Assembly (NCBI RefSeq): GCF_000717335.1
Contig: NZ_JNYZ01000005.1
Coordinates: 413,043 to 477,042, forward strand
From: Amycolatopsis jejuensis
GTDB taxonomy: Bacteria > Actinomycetota > Actinomycetes > Mycobacteriales > Pseudonocardiaceae
Length of the DNA: 64,000 bases
Direction of reading: 5' to 3'
Shown piece by piece: positions 8,334 to 17,053 of the stretch (position 1 is the stretch's first letter; the number at the start of each line of letters is the position of its first letter). The position numbers were made by a program, and so were the translations under genes. The notes under the pieces were generated by a model. That model saw nothing but the letters and a program-made list of their open reading frames with translations, was not told where the DNA came from and searched no databases.

Positions 8334-10465
8334 GGCTTCCTTTCCACCTGGACGAGCGTGTCGGAGAAGGTCGGGCAGTTGCCGAGGTCGCCGAAAACCG
8401 TGGGAGTCACCGCAGACACGGTCGACAGTCCGTCGGCATGCATGCGCCACGATCCGACGTGGGATACCACCACTCCCGGCAGCACCGATTTGTCGATCTT
8501 CGCCTTGACGACGAATTCGCCGCGGTTGTTGAACACCCGCACACGGGCGCCGGTCGTGATTCCGCGTTCTTCGGCGTCCTCGGGATGGATCAGGAGACTC
8601 GGGTCCTTCTGGACCTTGCGGTGGAACTCGAGGTTCGCGTCACTGGAGTTGAGATAGGCGTGCGATTTCGGGCTGAGCAAGCTCAACGGGTACGCGGCCG
8701 CCAGTTCGGGATTGGTGCGCACGGATTCGCGTGGAGGAATGTAGTGCGGCAACGGGTCGACCGGATTGCCCGGCTGATGTTCGGTGGATCCCTGCCGGAA
8801 CAACGGGACCACGAAATTGCCGCCGGGCGCGAGCGAGGAGGCGAACTCCACTTTGCCGGTGGGTGTGGGGAAATCGCCCTCGACATGCGGAGCGTATTGG
8901 TCGGGTGGCGGGACGTTGAGCCGCTGCCAGCCCTTTTCCTTCAGCGATTCCACCGTGATGCCCTGCATGACGGGAGCCGACCAGTCGAATGCCTCCGCGA
9001 TCATTTCTTGGTCGGTGCGAAGGAAAACGGGGTCGGTGTACCCCATTGCGGCGGCGAGCCGTCGGAACAACTCGGTATTGGACACGGCTTCGCCGAGCGG
9101 TTGAACCGCGCGGTGGTTGTAGCTCGCATAGAGGTGGCCCCAAGAGAACATGATGTCCTCTTGCTCCAGCTGCGTGGTCGCCGGGAGCACGATGTCGGCG
9201 TACCTCGCGGTGTCGGTGATGAACTGCTCGCTGACCACGGTGAACAGGTCTTCCCTGGCCAGCCCGCGGGCGAGGTTGTCCTGGTCCGGGCACACCACGA
9301 GGGGGTTGGAGTTGTAGACCATCAGCGCCTTGACCGGCGGGTCGAGGGCGAGTTCCCCGGTGAGCGCGTCGCCGAGGAGGTACTGGTTGACCACGCGAGT
9401 GCCGGGTTTGAGCATCTCGGGGTGGATGAAGTTGTCCCAGATGACCGGAAACGCCCAGAGCGGCAACTGCAGGATTCCGCCGCCCGGCTGGCGCCAGGCG
9501 CCGACCAGCGCGGGCAAACAGGCCAGCGCGCGGACCGTCTGACCACCACCGGCATGCCGTTCGATCGCGACGCCGATCCGGATCACCGACGGCTGCGCGC
9601 GGGCGTATTCCCGGGCGAGCGTGCGGATGTCGTCCGCGGGGACGCCGGTTTCCTCCGCCGCCCATTCCGGCGAGTACTGCTGAACGCGTTCGACGAGGGC
9701 GTCGTACCCGATCGTGTACCTCGCGATGTAGTCGTCGTCGGTGAGGCCCTCGTTGATGATCACGTGCATCATGGCGAGTGCGAGGGCGCCGTCCGTTCCC
9801 GGGCGGATGGTGAGGTGCCAGTCGGCGGCCTTCGAGGTCCGGGTTTTGACCGGATCGACCACCACGACTTTCGCGCCGCGCTTGCGGGCTTCCGCGATGA
9901 ACGGCCACAAATGCAGGTTCGTGCTCATCACATTGCACGCCCAGATGATGATGTACCGGGAATGCACGAGGCTTTCCGGATCGACGCCCGCGCTGTCCCC
10001 GATCGTCATCGCGTACGCCGTGCACGAGCCGGAGTCGCAATAGGTGCGTTCCGAGACCGTAGCGCCCAGCTTGGCGAAGAACGGGTCGCCGACGTTGAGT
10101 CCATTGAGGACTCCCTCGGTACCGAGATAGCTGCACGGCATGATCGCTTCCGGACCGTGTTCTGCCGCGATCCCCGTGAACTTGCCCGCGATTTCGGCGA
10201 GCGCGCCGGCCCAGCTGATCCGCTCGAACTCGCCGCTGCCCTTCGGGCCGGTGCGCCTTAACGGAAACAGGACTCGGTCGGGGCTGTAAACGCGGTCGAG
10301 ATAGTTGTCCACCTTGACGCACAGGCCACCGCGGGTGAAGGGGTGCTCCGGGTCGCCGCTCACGTCGACGGCGGTGCCGTCCCGCACGGTCACGAGCAAG
10401 GCGCACGTGTCGGGACAGTCATGCGGGCAGGCGCCGCGGACGACGGTGTCCTCGGGTGCGGTTAT
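8330..10465 (-). CDS. Molybdopterin-dependent oxidoreductase, catalytic subunit
   Basis: About 711 residues. The N-terminal Fe4S4 motif is CPHDCPDTC (Cys13, 17, 21) with Cys49 in GGLCVKV. Molybdopterin-binding domains follow, including IIIWACNVMSTN and VVVDPVKTRTS. The C-terminal dinucleotide-binding domain starts near PLSLLSPKSHAYLNS. Cys148 in CDSGSCTAY is a possible Mo ligand (inferred). No ATG, GTG or TTG in frame precedes the first cysteine: upstream codons are open for about 140 bases. The best ribosome site, AAGGAG, is followed after 6 bases by ATA (10465) and after 3 by ATC. I place the start at the ATA with reserve. The family reduces or oxidises small substrates by oxo transfer. Confidence 0.8.
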   Translation of the reverse strand: MTAPEDTVVRGACPHDCPDTCALLVTVRDGTAVDVSGDPEHPFTRGGLCVKVDNYLDRVYSPDRVLFPLRRTGPKGSGEFERISWAGALAEIAGKFTGIAAEHGPEAIMPCSYLGTEGVLNGLNVGDPFFAKLGATVSERTYCDSGSCTAYAMTIGDSAGVDPESLVHSRYIIIWACNVMSTNLHLWPFIAEARKRGAKVVVVDPVKTRTSKAADWHLTIRPGTDGALALAMMHVIINEGLTDDDYIARYTIGYDALVERVQQYSPEWAAEETGVPADDIRTLAREYARAQPSVIRIGVAIERHAGGGQTVRALACLPALVGAWRQPGGGILQLPLWAFPVIWDNFIHPEMLKPGTRVVNQYLLGDALTGELALDPPVKALMVYNSNPLVVCPDQDNLARGLAREDLFTVVSEQFITDTARYADIVLPATTQLEQEDIMFSWGHLYASYNHRAVQPLGEAVSNTELFRRLAAAMGYTDPVFLRTDQEMIAEAFDWSAPVMQGITVESLKEKGWQRLNVPPPDQYAPHVEGDFPTPTGKVEFASSLAPGGNFVVPLFRQGSTEHQPGNPVDPLPHYIPPRESVRTNPELAAAYPLSLLSPKSHAYLNSSDANLEFHRKVQKDPSLLIHPEDAEERGITTGARVRVFNNRGEFVVKAKIDKSVLPGVVVSHVGSWRMHADGLSTVSAVTPTVFGDLGNCPTFSDTLVQVERKP

Positions 10466-10652
10466 GATGAACTCCTTGACCTGGTTCCGGCAGCGGGAAG
10501 CGACGGCTCCAGCTTCGCCACGACCCGGCCGGAAAGCTTGTCTCCCAGTCCACTGCTCTTGCCGATGCGGGCAGTGCCGCCTTGACTCCGCGGGCCGTGC
10601 GCCGCATCATCGGAGACCGGCCAACGGCGGTCGTGGGTGAGGTGATTTCGAC

Positions 10653-11597
10653 GTGCACGCCATCGACGCGACCGCGGTCGCCCCCGGAGACCGCCTCGAA
10701 TACTGGCGCGACGCGGTGTCCGACCAGTTCGTCCCCCTGCAGGTCGAACCGCAGAACCGAGGGAAATTCGACGGGCGGATCGGTACGGCGGCGGTCGGGT
10801 CCCTGCAAGTCCGCGACCTCACCGCCACGTCGCACCGGTTCAACCGCACGCAGGCACTGCTGCGCCGGTCGGACGAGGACTACTTCAAGATCGGCCTGAT
10901 GGAGTCGGGGTCACTGCTCTTCAGCCAGGACGGCCGCGAAACCACCCTCGGCGGCGGCGACTTGGTGCTGTACGACAGCACCCGCCCCTACCGCGCCCTG
11001 ATGCGCGATCCGTTCCGGCCGCGGGTCTACATGCTGCCCAAGCGGCTGCTGCCGCTGACGGACTACGAACTGCACCAGTCGACCGCCATCCGGGTCAGCG
11101 GGACGCAGGGAGTCGGGGCACTGGCCGTACCGTTCTTGCGGCGGCTGATCGAACACGCCGACGAGTACCACGGCACCGTCGCCGAGGCCCTGGCGCACAC
11201 GTTTGCGGAACTGCTCACCGCAGTAGTCCGCGACCACGCCGCGGCGACCGGCGAGGTGCTGGCCGGGGTGAACCCGCACCTGTGCCGGGTCCGGTCGTAC
11301 ATCGACCAGAACGTCGGCGACCACGACCTCACGCCGGAGCGGATCGCGTCGGCGACGTCAATCTCGGTCAGCTACCTGCACAAGCTCTTCTCGGCCACGG
11401 GCACGACTGTGACCGGGTACGTCCGCGAGCGGCGCCTGCAGGGATGCTGGCGGGATTTGCGCAGCGAACGCATGGCACACCACACCGTCACGGCGATCAG
11501 CGCCCGCTGGGGGATCGCCGATCCGGCCCGGATGAGCAGGTTGTTCCGCGCCCGGTTCGGGATGACACCGACGGAGTGCCGGCTGGGTGCTGGTTAG
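10653..11597 (+). CDS. AraC-family transcriptional regulator
   Basis: 314 residues. The N-terminal half is an AraC-binding-like sensor (GLMESGSLLFSQDGRE, LVLYDSTRPYRALM). The C-terminal two-helix-turn-helix domain runs from RSYIDQNVGDHDLTPERIA to the closing RLFRARFGMTPTECR. GTG 10653 follows GGTGAGG. It is divergent from the molybdoenzyme operon, with a 187-base gap, so it most likely regulates that operon. Confidence 0.85.
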   Translation: MHAIDATAVAPGDRLEYWRDAVSDQFVPLQVEPQNRGKFDGRIGTAAVGSLQVRDLTATSHRFNRTQALLRRSDEDYFKIGLMESGSLLFSQDGRETTLGGGDLVLYDSTRPYRALMRDPFRPRVYMLPKRLLPLTDYELHQSTAIRVSGTQGVGALAVPFLRRLIEHADEYHGTVAEALAHTFAELLTAVVRDHAAATGEVLAGVNPHLCRVRSYIDQNVGDHDLTPERIASATSISVSYLHKLFSATGTTVTGYVRERRLQGCWRDLRSERMAHHTVTAISARWGIADPARMSRLFRARFGMTPTECRLGAG

Positions 11598-11932
11598 CCC
11601 CACGCACCCTCGCGAGGCCGGTGAAGGAACCCGGCGCCGAACCCGTCGTGATCGCCGTCAGGCCGGTGCTCGAACGAGATCCGGCTGCCGGGCGCGGACA
11701 ACGCCGTAACGTCGGACACCAGCCGCTCGGCCTCTTCGCGTCGGGGTGCCGGAACCGCCGGCGGCGGTGCGGAAGCGGCCCCGCCGGTGTTCGGCCCGGA
11801 TCACCGTGGCGTGCGGACCGTCAGCTCGAGGTCACCGTTGTAGATCGCTCGTTCTCCTGGCGTCCACAGTTCGCGTCCGGCCATCTCGTCCTCGTAGATC
11901 GCGTGGTCGATCTTGCGGGGCGCGACGCAGCG
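11598..11932. other. 335-base gap with an unassigned minus-strand stretch
   Basis: No gene that I recognise. On the minus strand the frame of the deacetylase stays open after its stop for 43 more codons, to a second TGA at 11801-11803. It reads in part RKIDHAIYEDEMAGRELW and TPGERAIYNGDLELTVRTPR. The composition looks coding-like and an ATG occurs at 11884, but I see no known domain. It may be a tiny gene or the 3' end of a lost one. Confidence 0.4.
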
Positions 11933-12853
11933 TCACGGGATGGTTCCCTCCGGCAACCCGGCGCAGTGCTGGTGGATCTGCCCCGGGGTGGTGAGCCAGA
12001 AGGACTCCCGGTCCGGATGCTCGACCACGTGGCGCAACGCCTCGCGCAGGGCGGGCAGGCGGTGCGGCTGCCCGAAGATCAACGGATGCAACTGGATTGT
12101 GCACACCAGGGGCTGGTGCACCGACTGCCGGGCCATTTCGTCGATTCGGTCGACTGTCATCCGGGCGAATTCGCGGGCCGTGTGGTGATGGGTCATGATC
12201 TGGACGGCATCGTTGAAGTCCGTCGAGTACGGCATGGCCAGGATCGGCCCGCTCCTGGTGCGCATCCGGATCGGCTGGTCGTCCACGCTCCAGTCGCACA
12301 CGTAGTCGAACCCGGCTTCCCGCAGCAGGTCCGGCGTCGAGGGTGACTCCGAGAGCCACGGGCCGAGCCAGCCGCGGGGTGCGGTCGCACCCGGGAAGCC
12401 CGCGATGGTGTCCCGGACGGACGCGATCATCTGCGCCTCGTCGGACTCCGCCATTTCGGCCTGCCGCTCCGCGTTGGTGCGGCCGTGGCCGATGAGCTCG
12501 CCGCCGCGGTCGAGGACCGCGGAAATGACCTGGGGGGCCAGCTCGACGGACGTGCTGTTGACCATCGCGCTGACCGGAATCCCCAGCTCGTCCAGCAGGT
12601 CGAGGAGGCGCCACACGCCGACCCGGTTGCCGTACTCCCGCCAGCCGTAGGATCGCACGTCCGGCCCCGGGTGTGCGCGGGAGATCAGGTGCCCGATTCC
12701 CGCGCCGAACGGGAAGGACTCGACCAGCAGGGTGACGTAGATGGCCAGCCGGCGTCCTTCCGGCCAGCTGTAGTCAGGACGGCCGACAATCGGCACGTAG
12801 TCGAACCGGTGGTGATGCGGCAGCGGGCCGGTCCGGGGCAGTGGCGGCATCAT
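11933..12853 (-). CDS. Polysaccharide-deacetylase-fold amidohydrolase (PuuE/allantoinase-like)
   Basis: 306 residues of the NodB-type deacetylase fold. DYSWPEGRRLAIYVTLLVE near the N-terminus, GGELIGHGRTNAER, GWLGPWLSESPSTPDLLREA and the late QLHPLIFGQPHRLPAL match the cofactor-poor branch that includes PuuE allantoinases and cyclic-imide or peptidoglycan hydrolases. ATG 12853 overlaps the stop of the C45 hydrolase. It is the last gene of the nine-gene minus-strand operon. In that setting hydrolysis of a cyclic amide or N-acyl group is more likely than cell-wall work (inference). Confidence 0.8.
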   Translation of the reverse strand: MMPPLPRTGPLPHHHRFDYVPIVGRPDYSWPEGRRLAIYVTLLVESFPFGAGIGHLISRAHPGPDVRSYGWREYGNRVGVWRLLDLLDELGIPVSAMVNSTSVELAPQVISAVLDRGGELIGHGRTNAERQAEMAESDEAQMIASVRDTIAGFPGATAPRGWLGPWLSESPSTPDLLREAGFDYVCDWSVDDQPIRMRTRSGPILAMPYSTDFNDAVQIMTHHHTAREFARMTVDRIDEMARQSVHQPLVCTIQLHPLIFGQPHRLPALREALRHVVEHPDRESFWLTTPGQIHQHCAGLPEGTIP

Positions 12854-13908
12854 GCGCCGCCCCCGGGCACCGCAGTGGCGAGCGGAATGTCGTGGTACGC
12901 ACCGATCCGCGGCCCGCGCGCAAGGCGCAGCACACCTTCCCCGAGGTTCATCACCAGCGAGGCGATCGTCTCCATCGCGCCTTGGCTGCCGGTGCCGGTC
13001 GCGGTCCGCTGGATCGAATACGGATGTCCGTCGGTGTCGGTGAACACCCTGACCAGGTCGTCTTCGCCGAGGGGGCGGGCCGGTTCCGAGAGAATCGACT
13101 GCGCCCGCTTGACTCGTGCAGCGCTGTCCGGGTACCGCGCCAGGCTGCGGTCCTCCACCGACTCGGTTCGCCGGCCCAGGAAGTGGTTGGCGTGCACGAT
13201 CCGGCCCCCTGCCGGGTCGATCCGGGTGACCTCGCGGGGCGTGGACTCGAGGTCCACTGCCTCGCCGGACCGATGCGCGATCAGGTAGTTCGACGACATC
13301 GAGCGCGGCGCCCGCTGTACGACCTCGACGGCTTCCTCGACAGTGCTCCGGCGGAGGATCTCGCGGCGGAGGACCGGCACCGGAACGCCGGGCTGCTCGA
13401 AATCGTGCTCGGTCTGCAGGTAGTTGCCGCACAGGCCGAGTCCGGCGCTGTTGAGCCCGAAGCGGCACAGCATGCCGGCTTCGACCAGGGTGATCAGGTC
13501 CGGTCCGTCGTCGTCCCTGATCTCCAGCAGCATGGCCACCCCGGCCACCGCAGGCACGACGTCCCAGTTCTGCCCGAGGCACGCAGCGCCGGGGAGGGCG
13601 ACGGCCGTGCACCCGTCACCGTCCCCGGTGGCGGCGAACTCCATCCGGGCGTTGAGGGCGACGACCTGGTCCAGTTCGAGACCGGCGCCGTCGGCGGTGC
13701 CCTGCATCTCGTCGAGGAGGGCCGGGGAGTGTTCCCCGATCAGGTCCCTGATCGGAGCCGCCTTGGCGGCGAGTGCGCGGGGGCGGGCCAGCCACGGCGT
13801 GAGAAACAGGTCGAGACTCGTCGCGATCAGCCCGGCGGCCTGGCGGCCGTACGACAGACCACGTTGGTACGGCGTGCCGTCCACGGTGATCTTGGGGAAG
13901 GGGTTCAC
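12850..13908 (-). CDS. C45-family Ntn hydrolase (acyl-CoA:6-APA acyltransferase-like)
   Basis: 352 residues. The pattern GDGDGCTAVALPGAACLGQNWD places Cys100 as the autocatalytically exposed N-terminal nucleophile, and YQRGLSYGRQAAGLI is the usual N-terminal block. LSYGRQ, GLGLCGNYL, SSNYLIAHRSGEAVDLE and the late THANHF-like VHANHFLGRR block are typical of peptidase family C45, which hydrolyses or transfers amide-linked acyl groups. GTG 13908 overlaps the stop of the CoA-ligase alpha gene. It probably cleaves an amide intermediate of the pathway. Amide synthesis is the alternative. Confidence 0.8.
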   Translation of the reverse strand: MNPFPKITVDGTPYQRGLSYGRQAAGLIATSLDLFLTPWLARPRALAAKAAPIRDLIGEHSPALLDEMQGTADGAGLELDQVVALNARMEFAATGDGDGCTAVALPGAACLGQNWDVVPAVAGVAMLLEIRDDDGPDLITLVEAGMLCRFGLNSAGLGLCGNYLQTEHDFEQPGVPVPVLRREILRRSTVEEAVEVVQRAPRSMSSNYLIAHRSGEAVDLESTPREVTRIDPAGGRIVHANHFLGRRTESVEDRSLARYPDSAARVKRAQSILSEPARPLGEDDLVRVFTDTDGHPYSIQRTATGTGSQGAMETIASLVMNLGEGVLRLARGPRIGAYHDIPLATAVPGGGA

Positions 13909-14786
13909 GGCTGCGTCCTTTCCAGTTTCTCTTGCACCGCACGGACTACGGTGCTCGGCCGGTCGACGACGGTGACGCCGGCCTTTTCCAGGCAAGCCTT
14001 CTTCCCGGCAAAGCCCCCGGCCCCCGCTTCGACGATCGCACCGGCGTGCCCCAGTGCGACCCCTTCGGGCGCAGATCTGCCCGCCAGCAGGGCGACGACC
14101 GGTGCCGGTGCCTCGGCGAGCGCTGCGGCGAAGTCCTCTTCGTCGGTACCGCCGATCTCGCCGACGAGGACGATCACCTTGTTCCGGGCGTCGAGCCGGA
14201 CCATCGGCAGCAGCTCGGTGAACGACGTGCCCTTCACCCGGTCGCCCCCGATGCCGATCCACGTACTCACCCCGAGTCCGTGCTGCCCGAGCGCGTGCAC
14301 CACCTCGTACGAAAGCGTGCCGCTGCGCGAGACGACCGCACACGGCCCCGGGGTCACCGAGCTCACCGGAAGGAACCCCAGCAGGTACCTGCCCTGGCTG
14401 AGCAAGCCCGGCGAGTTGGGGCCGACCAGCCGCATCCCGGTCGACCGCGCCGCTTCCAGCACTTCGAGCAGGTCCTGCCGAGGCACGCCTTCGGTGACGC
14501 TGACACACAACGAGATTCCCGCGTCGGCCGCCTCGATCAGGCCGTCGCGGGCGGTGTCGGGCGGCAGGAATGCCACACTCGTGGTCGCTCCGGTGCGCTC
14601 GACCGCGGTCGCGACCGAATCGAAGATCGGCACGCCGTCGACCTCACTGCCGCCGTGTCCCGGTGATACCCCGCCGACCACAGTGGTGCCGTAGGCGCGC
14701 ATCCGCGCCAGATGCCGGCGGCCGACGCGTCCGGTGGCGCCCTGGATCACCACCGCGTCGCCGGCAGTGTCGAGGAAATTGCTCAC
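13905..14786 (-). CDS. CoA ligase (NDP-forming), SucD-like alpha subunit
   Basis: 293 residues. It has the CoA-binding N-terminal fold AVVIQGATGRVGRRHLARM, CAVVSRSGTLSYEV and IGIGGDRVKGT, and the phosphohistidine loop EGVALGHAGAIVE with His247. GTG 14786 follows an excellent ribosome site (GAAAGGAGG) located in the end of the beta-subunit gene. It pairs with the SucC-like gene upstream to activate a carboxylic acid with CoA and ATP or GTP. Its place inside a monooxygenase operon argues for a substrate other than succinate, though malate or succinate cannot be excluded. Confidence 0.88.
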   Translation of the reverse strand: MSNFLDTAGDAVVIQGATGRVGRRHLARMRAYGTTVVGGVSPGHGGSEVDGVPIFDSVATAVERTGATTSVAFLPPDTARDGLIEAADAGISLCVSVTEGVPRQDLLEVLEAARSTGMRLVGPNSPGLLSQGRYLLGFLPVSSVTPGPCAVVSRSGTLSYEVVHALGQHGLGVSTWIGIGGDRVKGTSFTELLPMVRLDARNKVIVLVGEIGGTDEEDFAAALAEAPAPVVALLAGRSAPEGVALGHAGAIVEAGAGGFAGKKACLEKAGVTVVDRPSTVVRAVQEKLERTQP

Positions 14787-14787
14787 G

Positions 14788-15894
14788 TCAGGCCTCCTTT
14801 CGGGCGTAAGTCGCCGCAGTGGCAACGAGATCTTCGACGGTCGCGGCGGTCTGGATCCCGGCGTCCGCGAGGCGCTTCCGTGCTCGATCGGCGTTGCGGC
14901 CCTCGACCCGGACCACGACCGGCAGCGCGTTGGTCGCCAAGGCCCGGAGCAAGAGCTCGCTGAACTCGTCGAGGTCCGTCACCCCGGCGAAGACGTTCAC
15001 CGCGATCACGCGCAATTGCGGTGCGTGTGAGGCGAATGCGTGCAGCGCGAAGTCCAGCCGGGAGGTGGATCCCCGGAACGATCCGGTCCGCAGGTCGCAG
15101 AAGTTGTACGGCGGGGTCCCGCCCGCGGTCAGCAGATCCGCCACCAGCATCGAGGCGCCCGCGCCGGTGGTGAGCAGGCCGACCCGGCCCGCGGGATCGA
15201 GTACCACCAGGTCGAATCCGAGCGCCCGGCTGCCGCGTTGCAGGTCGTCGAGCGCCGGTGGTGGCCGGAGCGCCGGATCCGGGACGACCCGGGCATCCGC
15301 CGCCACCAGCCCCCGGCCAGGGCAGTCGAGCAGCGGATTGATCTCGACGAGTTCGGCCCGGCTGGTACGGAAGACGCGCCAGAGCGCCTGCGCAATCGGC
15401 ACCAGCGCCGTGGCCGTCTCGGCGTCCAGCCGGAGTTCCTCGGCGGCCCGCCACACGGTCGACGGCAGGACGCCGGCCGACATGCGGACCGGCACCTGGC
15501 TGATGGACTGGCCTGCCTCGACGTCCACGCCGCCTTCCGCACCCAGCAGCAGCATCGGTGCCCTGGTCCGCGCGTCGGCGAGAAGGGCGAGGTACAGCTC
15601 CCGGCGCGAGTCCAGGGCCTGCTCGACCATGAGCTCGGCAGCCCGGAACCCCCGCACTTCGACGCTGAACAGCTCGTCCGCGACCGCAGCCACTTCCCCG
15701 GCGGCAACGATCCGTACGCCACCTGCCTTGCCGCGCCCGCCGATGGGTACCTGCGCTTTCACCGCGACCCGGTCGCCGAGCCGGCGCGCGGCCTCGGCAG
15801 CTTCGGCGGCCGTAGTCACGACTGTGCCGGGCGGGCACGGGATGCCTTCGGCAGCCAGCAGCGTTTTCGCCTCGTGTTCGAGCAGCTGGGTCAT
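14788..15894 (-). CDS. CoA ligase (NDP-forming), SucC-like beta subunit
   Basis: 368 residues, ATP-grasp type. LLEHEAKTLLAAEGIPCP is the start block; VAVKAQVPIGGRGKAGGV is the nucleotide-binding strand-loop; VEINPLL is the metal-binding block; GLLTTGAGASMLVADLL and INVFAGV-like VNVFAGVTDLDEF complete the ligase domain. ATG 15894 overlaps the acyl-CoA-dehydrogenase stop (ATGA), and the stop is one base before the alpha start. It is somewhat divergent from TCA-cycle SucC, in keeping with a specialised role. Confidence 0.88.
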   Translation of the reverse strand: MTQLLEHEAKTLLAAEGIPCPPGTVVTTAAEAAEAARRLGDRVAVKAQVPIGGRGKAGGVRIVAAGEVAAVADELFSVEVRGFRAAELMVEQALDSRRELYLALLADARTRAPMLLLGAEGGVDVEAGQSISQVPVRMSAGVLPSTVWRAAEELRLDAETATALVPIAQALWRVFRTSRAELVEINPLLDCPGRGLVAADARVVPDPALRPPPALDDLQRGSRALGFDLVVLDPAGRVGLLTTGAGASMLVADLLTAGGTPPYNFCDLRTGSFRGSTSRLDFALHAFASHAPQLRVIAVNVFAGVTDLDEFSELLLRALATNALPVVVRVEGRNADRARKRLADAGIQTAATVEDLVATAATYARKEA

Positions 15895-17048
15895 TTGAGG
15901 AGCTCTCGGGCGATGGCGTTGCGCTGGATCTGCGGCGTGCCACCGCCGAGCGGGCCGTAACGGGCCCAGCGCAGGTACCGTTCGGCGGGCATTTCCTTGA
16001 CCCAGCCGTTCCCGCCGAAAATCTGCAGGACGCGGTCGGTGACCCGGAGCGCCATTTCGTTCGCGTTGACCTTGGCGACCGCGGCCTCGTGCCGGCTGGG
16101 GAACGCCTGCGCGGCATTCGCGGCCGCCCGCCACACCAGCTGGCGCGCCGCCTGGATTTCGACCTCGTTGTCGGCCAGCATCCACCGGATCCCTTGATGG
16201 TCACCCAGAAGGCCGCCGCCTTGGCTGCGGGTCTTGACGTACTCGACTGCCGCGTCCTGCGCACCCTGGGCGATGCCGACCGAGATCGACGCGTTCAAGC
16301 ACCGTTGCCCGTTGAAGGCGGTCAGCATGCGGCGGAACCCGTCCTCGCGCACGAGGACGTTGCTGCTCGGGATCCGGCAGTTCTCGAAGGTGAGGTCGTA
16401 CAGGTCCTCGCCGCCGAGCGTCTTGCGGCCGGGCGAGATCGTGAACCCCGGGGTGCCCCGTTCGATCAGCACCGCGCCGATCGGGCGGGTGCCCGGGTCG
16501 TCCGACCAGCGGACGTACACGATGAACAGCCCGGCGACGTCGGCCCGCGAGCACAGGACCTTTCCACCGTTGACGACGACGTCATCGCCGTCGACCACCG
16601 CCTTGGTGCGCATTGCCCAGATGTCGGAGCCCGCATCCGCTTCGGTCATCGAGACCGCGCAGATCCGCTTTCCCGCGGCGACGTCGGGCAGGAACCGGCG
16701 TTTCTGTTCCTCGGTGCCGTACGCGGCGATCGCCCGGATCTGGACGCCGAGCTCCCCGAGCGCGGCCATCGCCGTGACGTAACAAGCACTGCCGAGCTGT
16801 TCGAGGATCAGGGCCGCGTCCAGCCAGGTCCCGCCGGCCCCGCCGTACTCCTCGGGAACGGAGGCACCCAAGAGTCCCGCCTTGGCCAGGATTTCCATGT
16901 TCTCCCACGGGAATTTGCCGGTCTCCTCCCATTCGAGGCTGCGCGGCTTGAAGCGGTCCTGGGCGATTTTCCGGGCCAGCGCCCGGATTTCGGCTTGCTC
17001 GCCGGTGAGACCGAACTGGGCGAGGACCGGGATCTCCTCGGTTGTCAT
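15891..17048 (-). CDS. Acyl-CoA dehydrogenase-like flavoprotein lacking both usual catalytic glutamates
   Basis: 385 residues with full acyl-CoA dehydrogenase architecture: the helical N-terminus, GLLGASVPEEYGG, the FAD block ICAVSMTEADAGSDIWAMRT, and the C-terminal FGGNGWVKEMPAERYLRWAR. At the position of the MCAD-type catalytic Glu (YEGT) it has GGGT (Gly369). At the isovaleryl-CoA-dehydrogenase alternative (LERL) it has NGQRC (Gln248). So the base may be elsewhere, or the enzyme may do another flavin reaction. ATG 17048 starts 6 bases after the AraC gene. It could desaturate the CoA ester made by the SucCD-like ligase. Confidence 0.88.
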   Translation of the reverse strand: MTTEEIPVLAQFGLTGEQAEIRALARKIAQDRFKPRSLEWEETGKFPWENMEILAKAGLLGASVPEEYGGAGGTWLDAALILEQLGSACYVTAMAALGELGVQIRAIAAYGTEEQKRRFLPDVAAGKRICAVSMTEADAGSDIWAMRTKAVVDGDDVVVNGGKVLCSRADVAGLFIVYVRWSDDPGTRPIGAVLIERGTPGFTISPGRKTLGGEDLYDLTFENCRIPSSNVLVREDGFRRMLTAFNGQRCLNASISVGIAQGAQDAAVEYVKTRSQGGGLLGDHQGIRWMLADNEVEIQAARQLVWRAAANAAQAFPSRHEAAVAKVNANEMALRVTDRVLQIFGGNGWVKEMPAERYLRWARYGPLGGGTPQIQRNAIARELLK

Positions 17049-17053
17049 GGATT

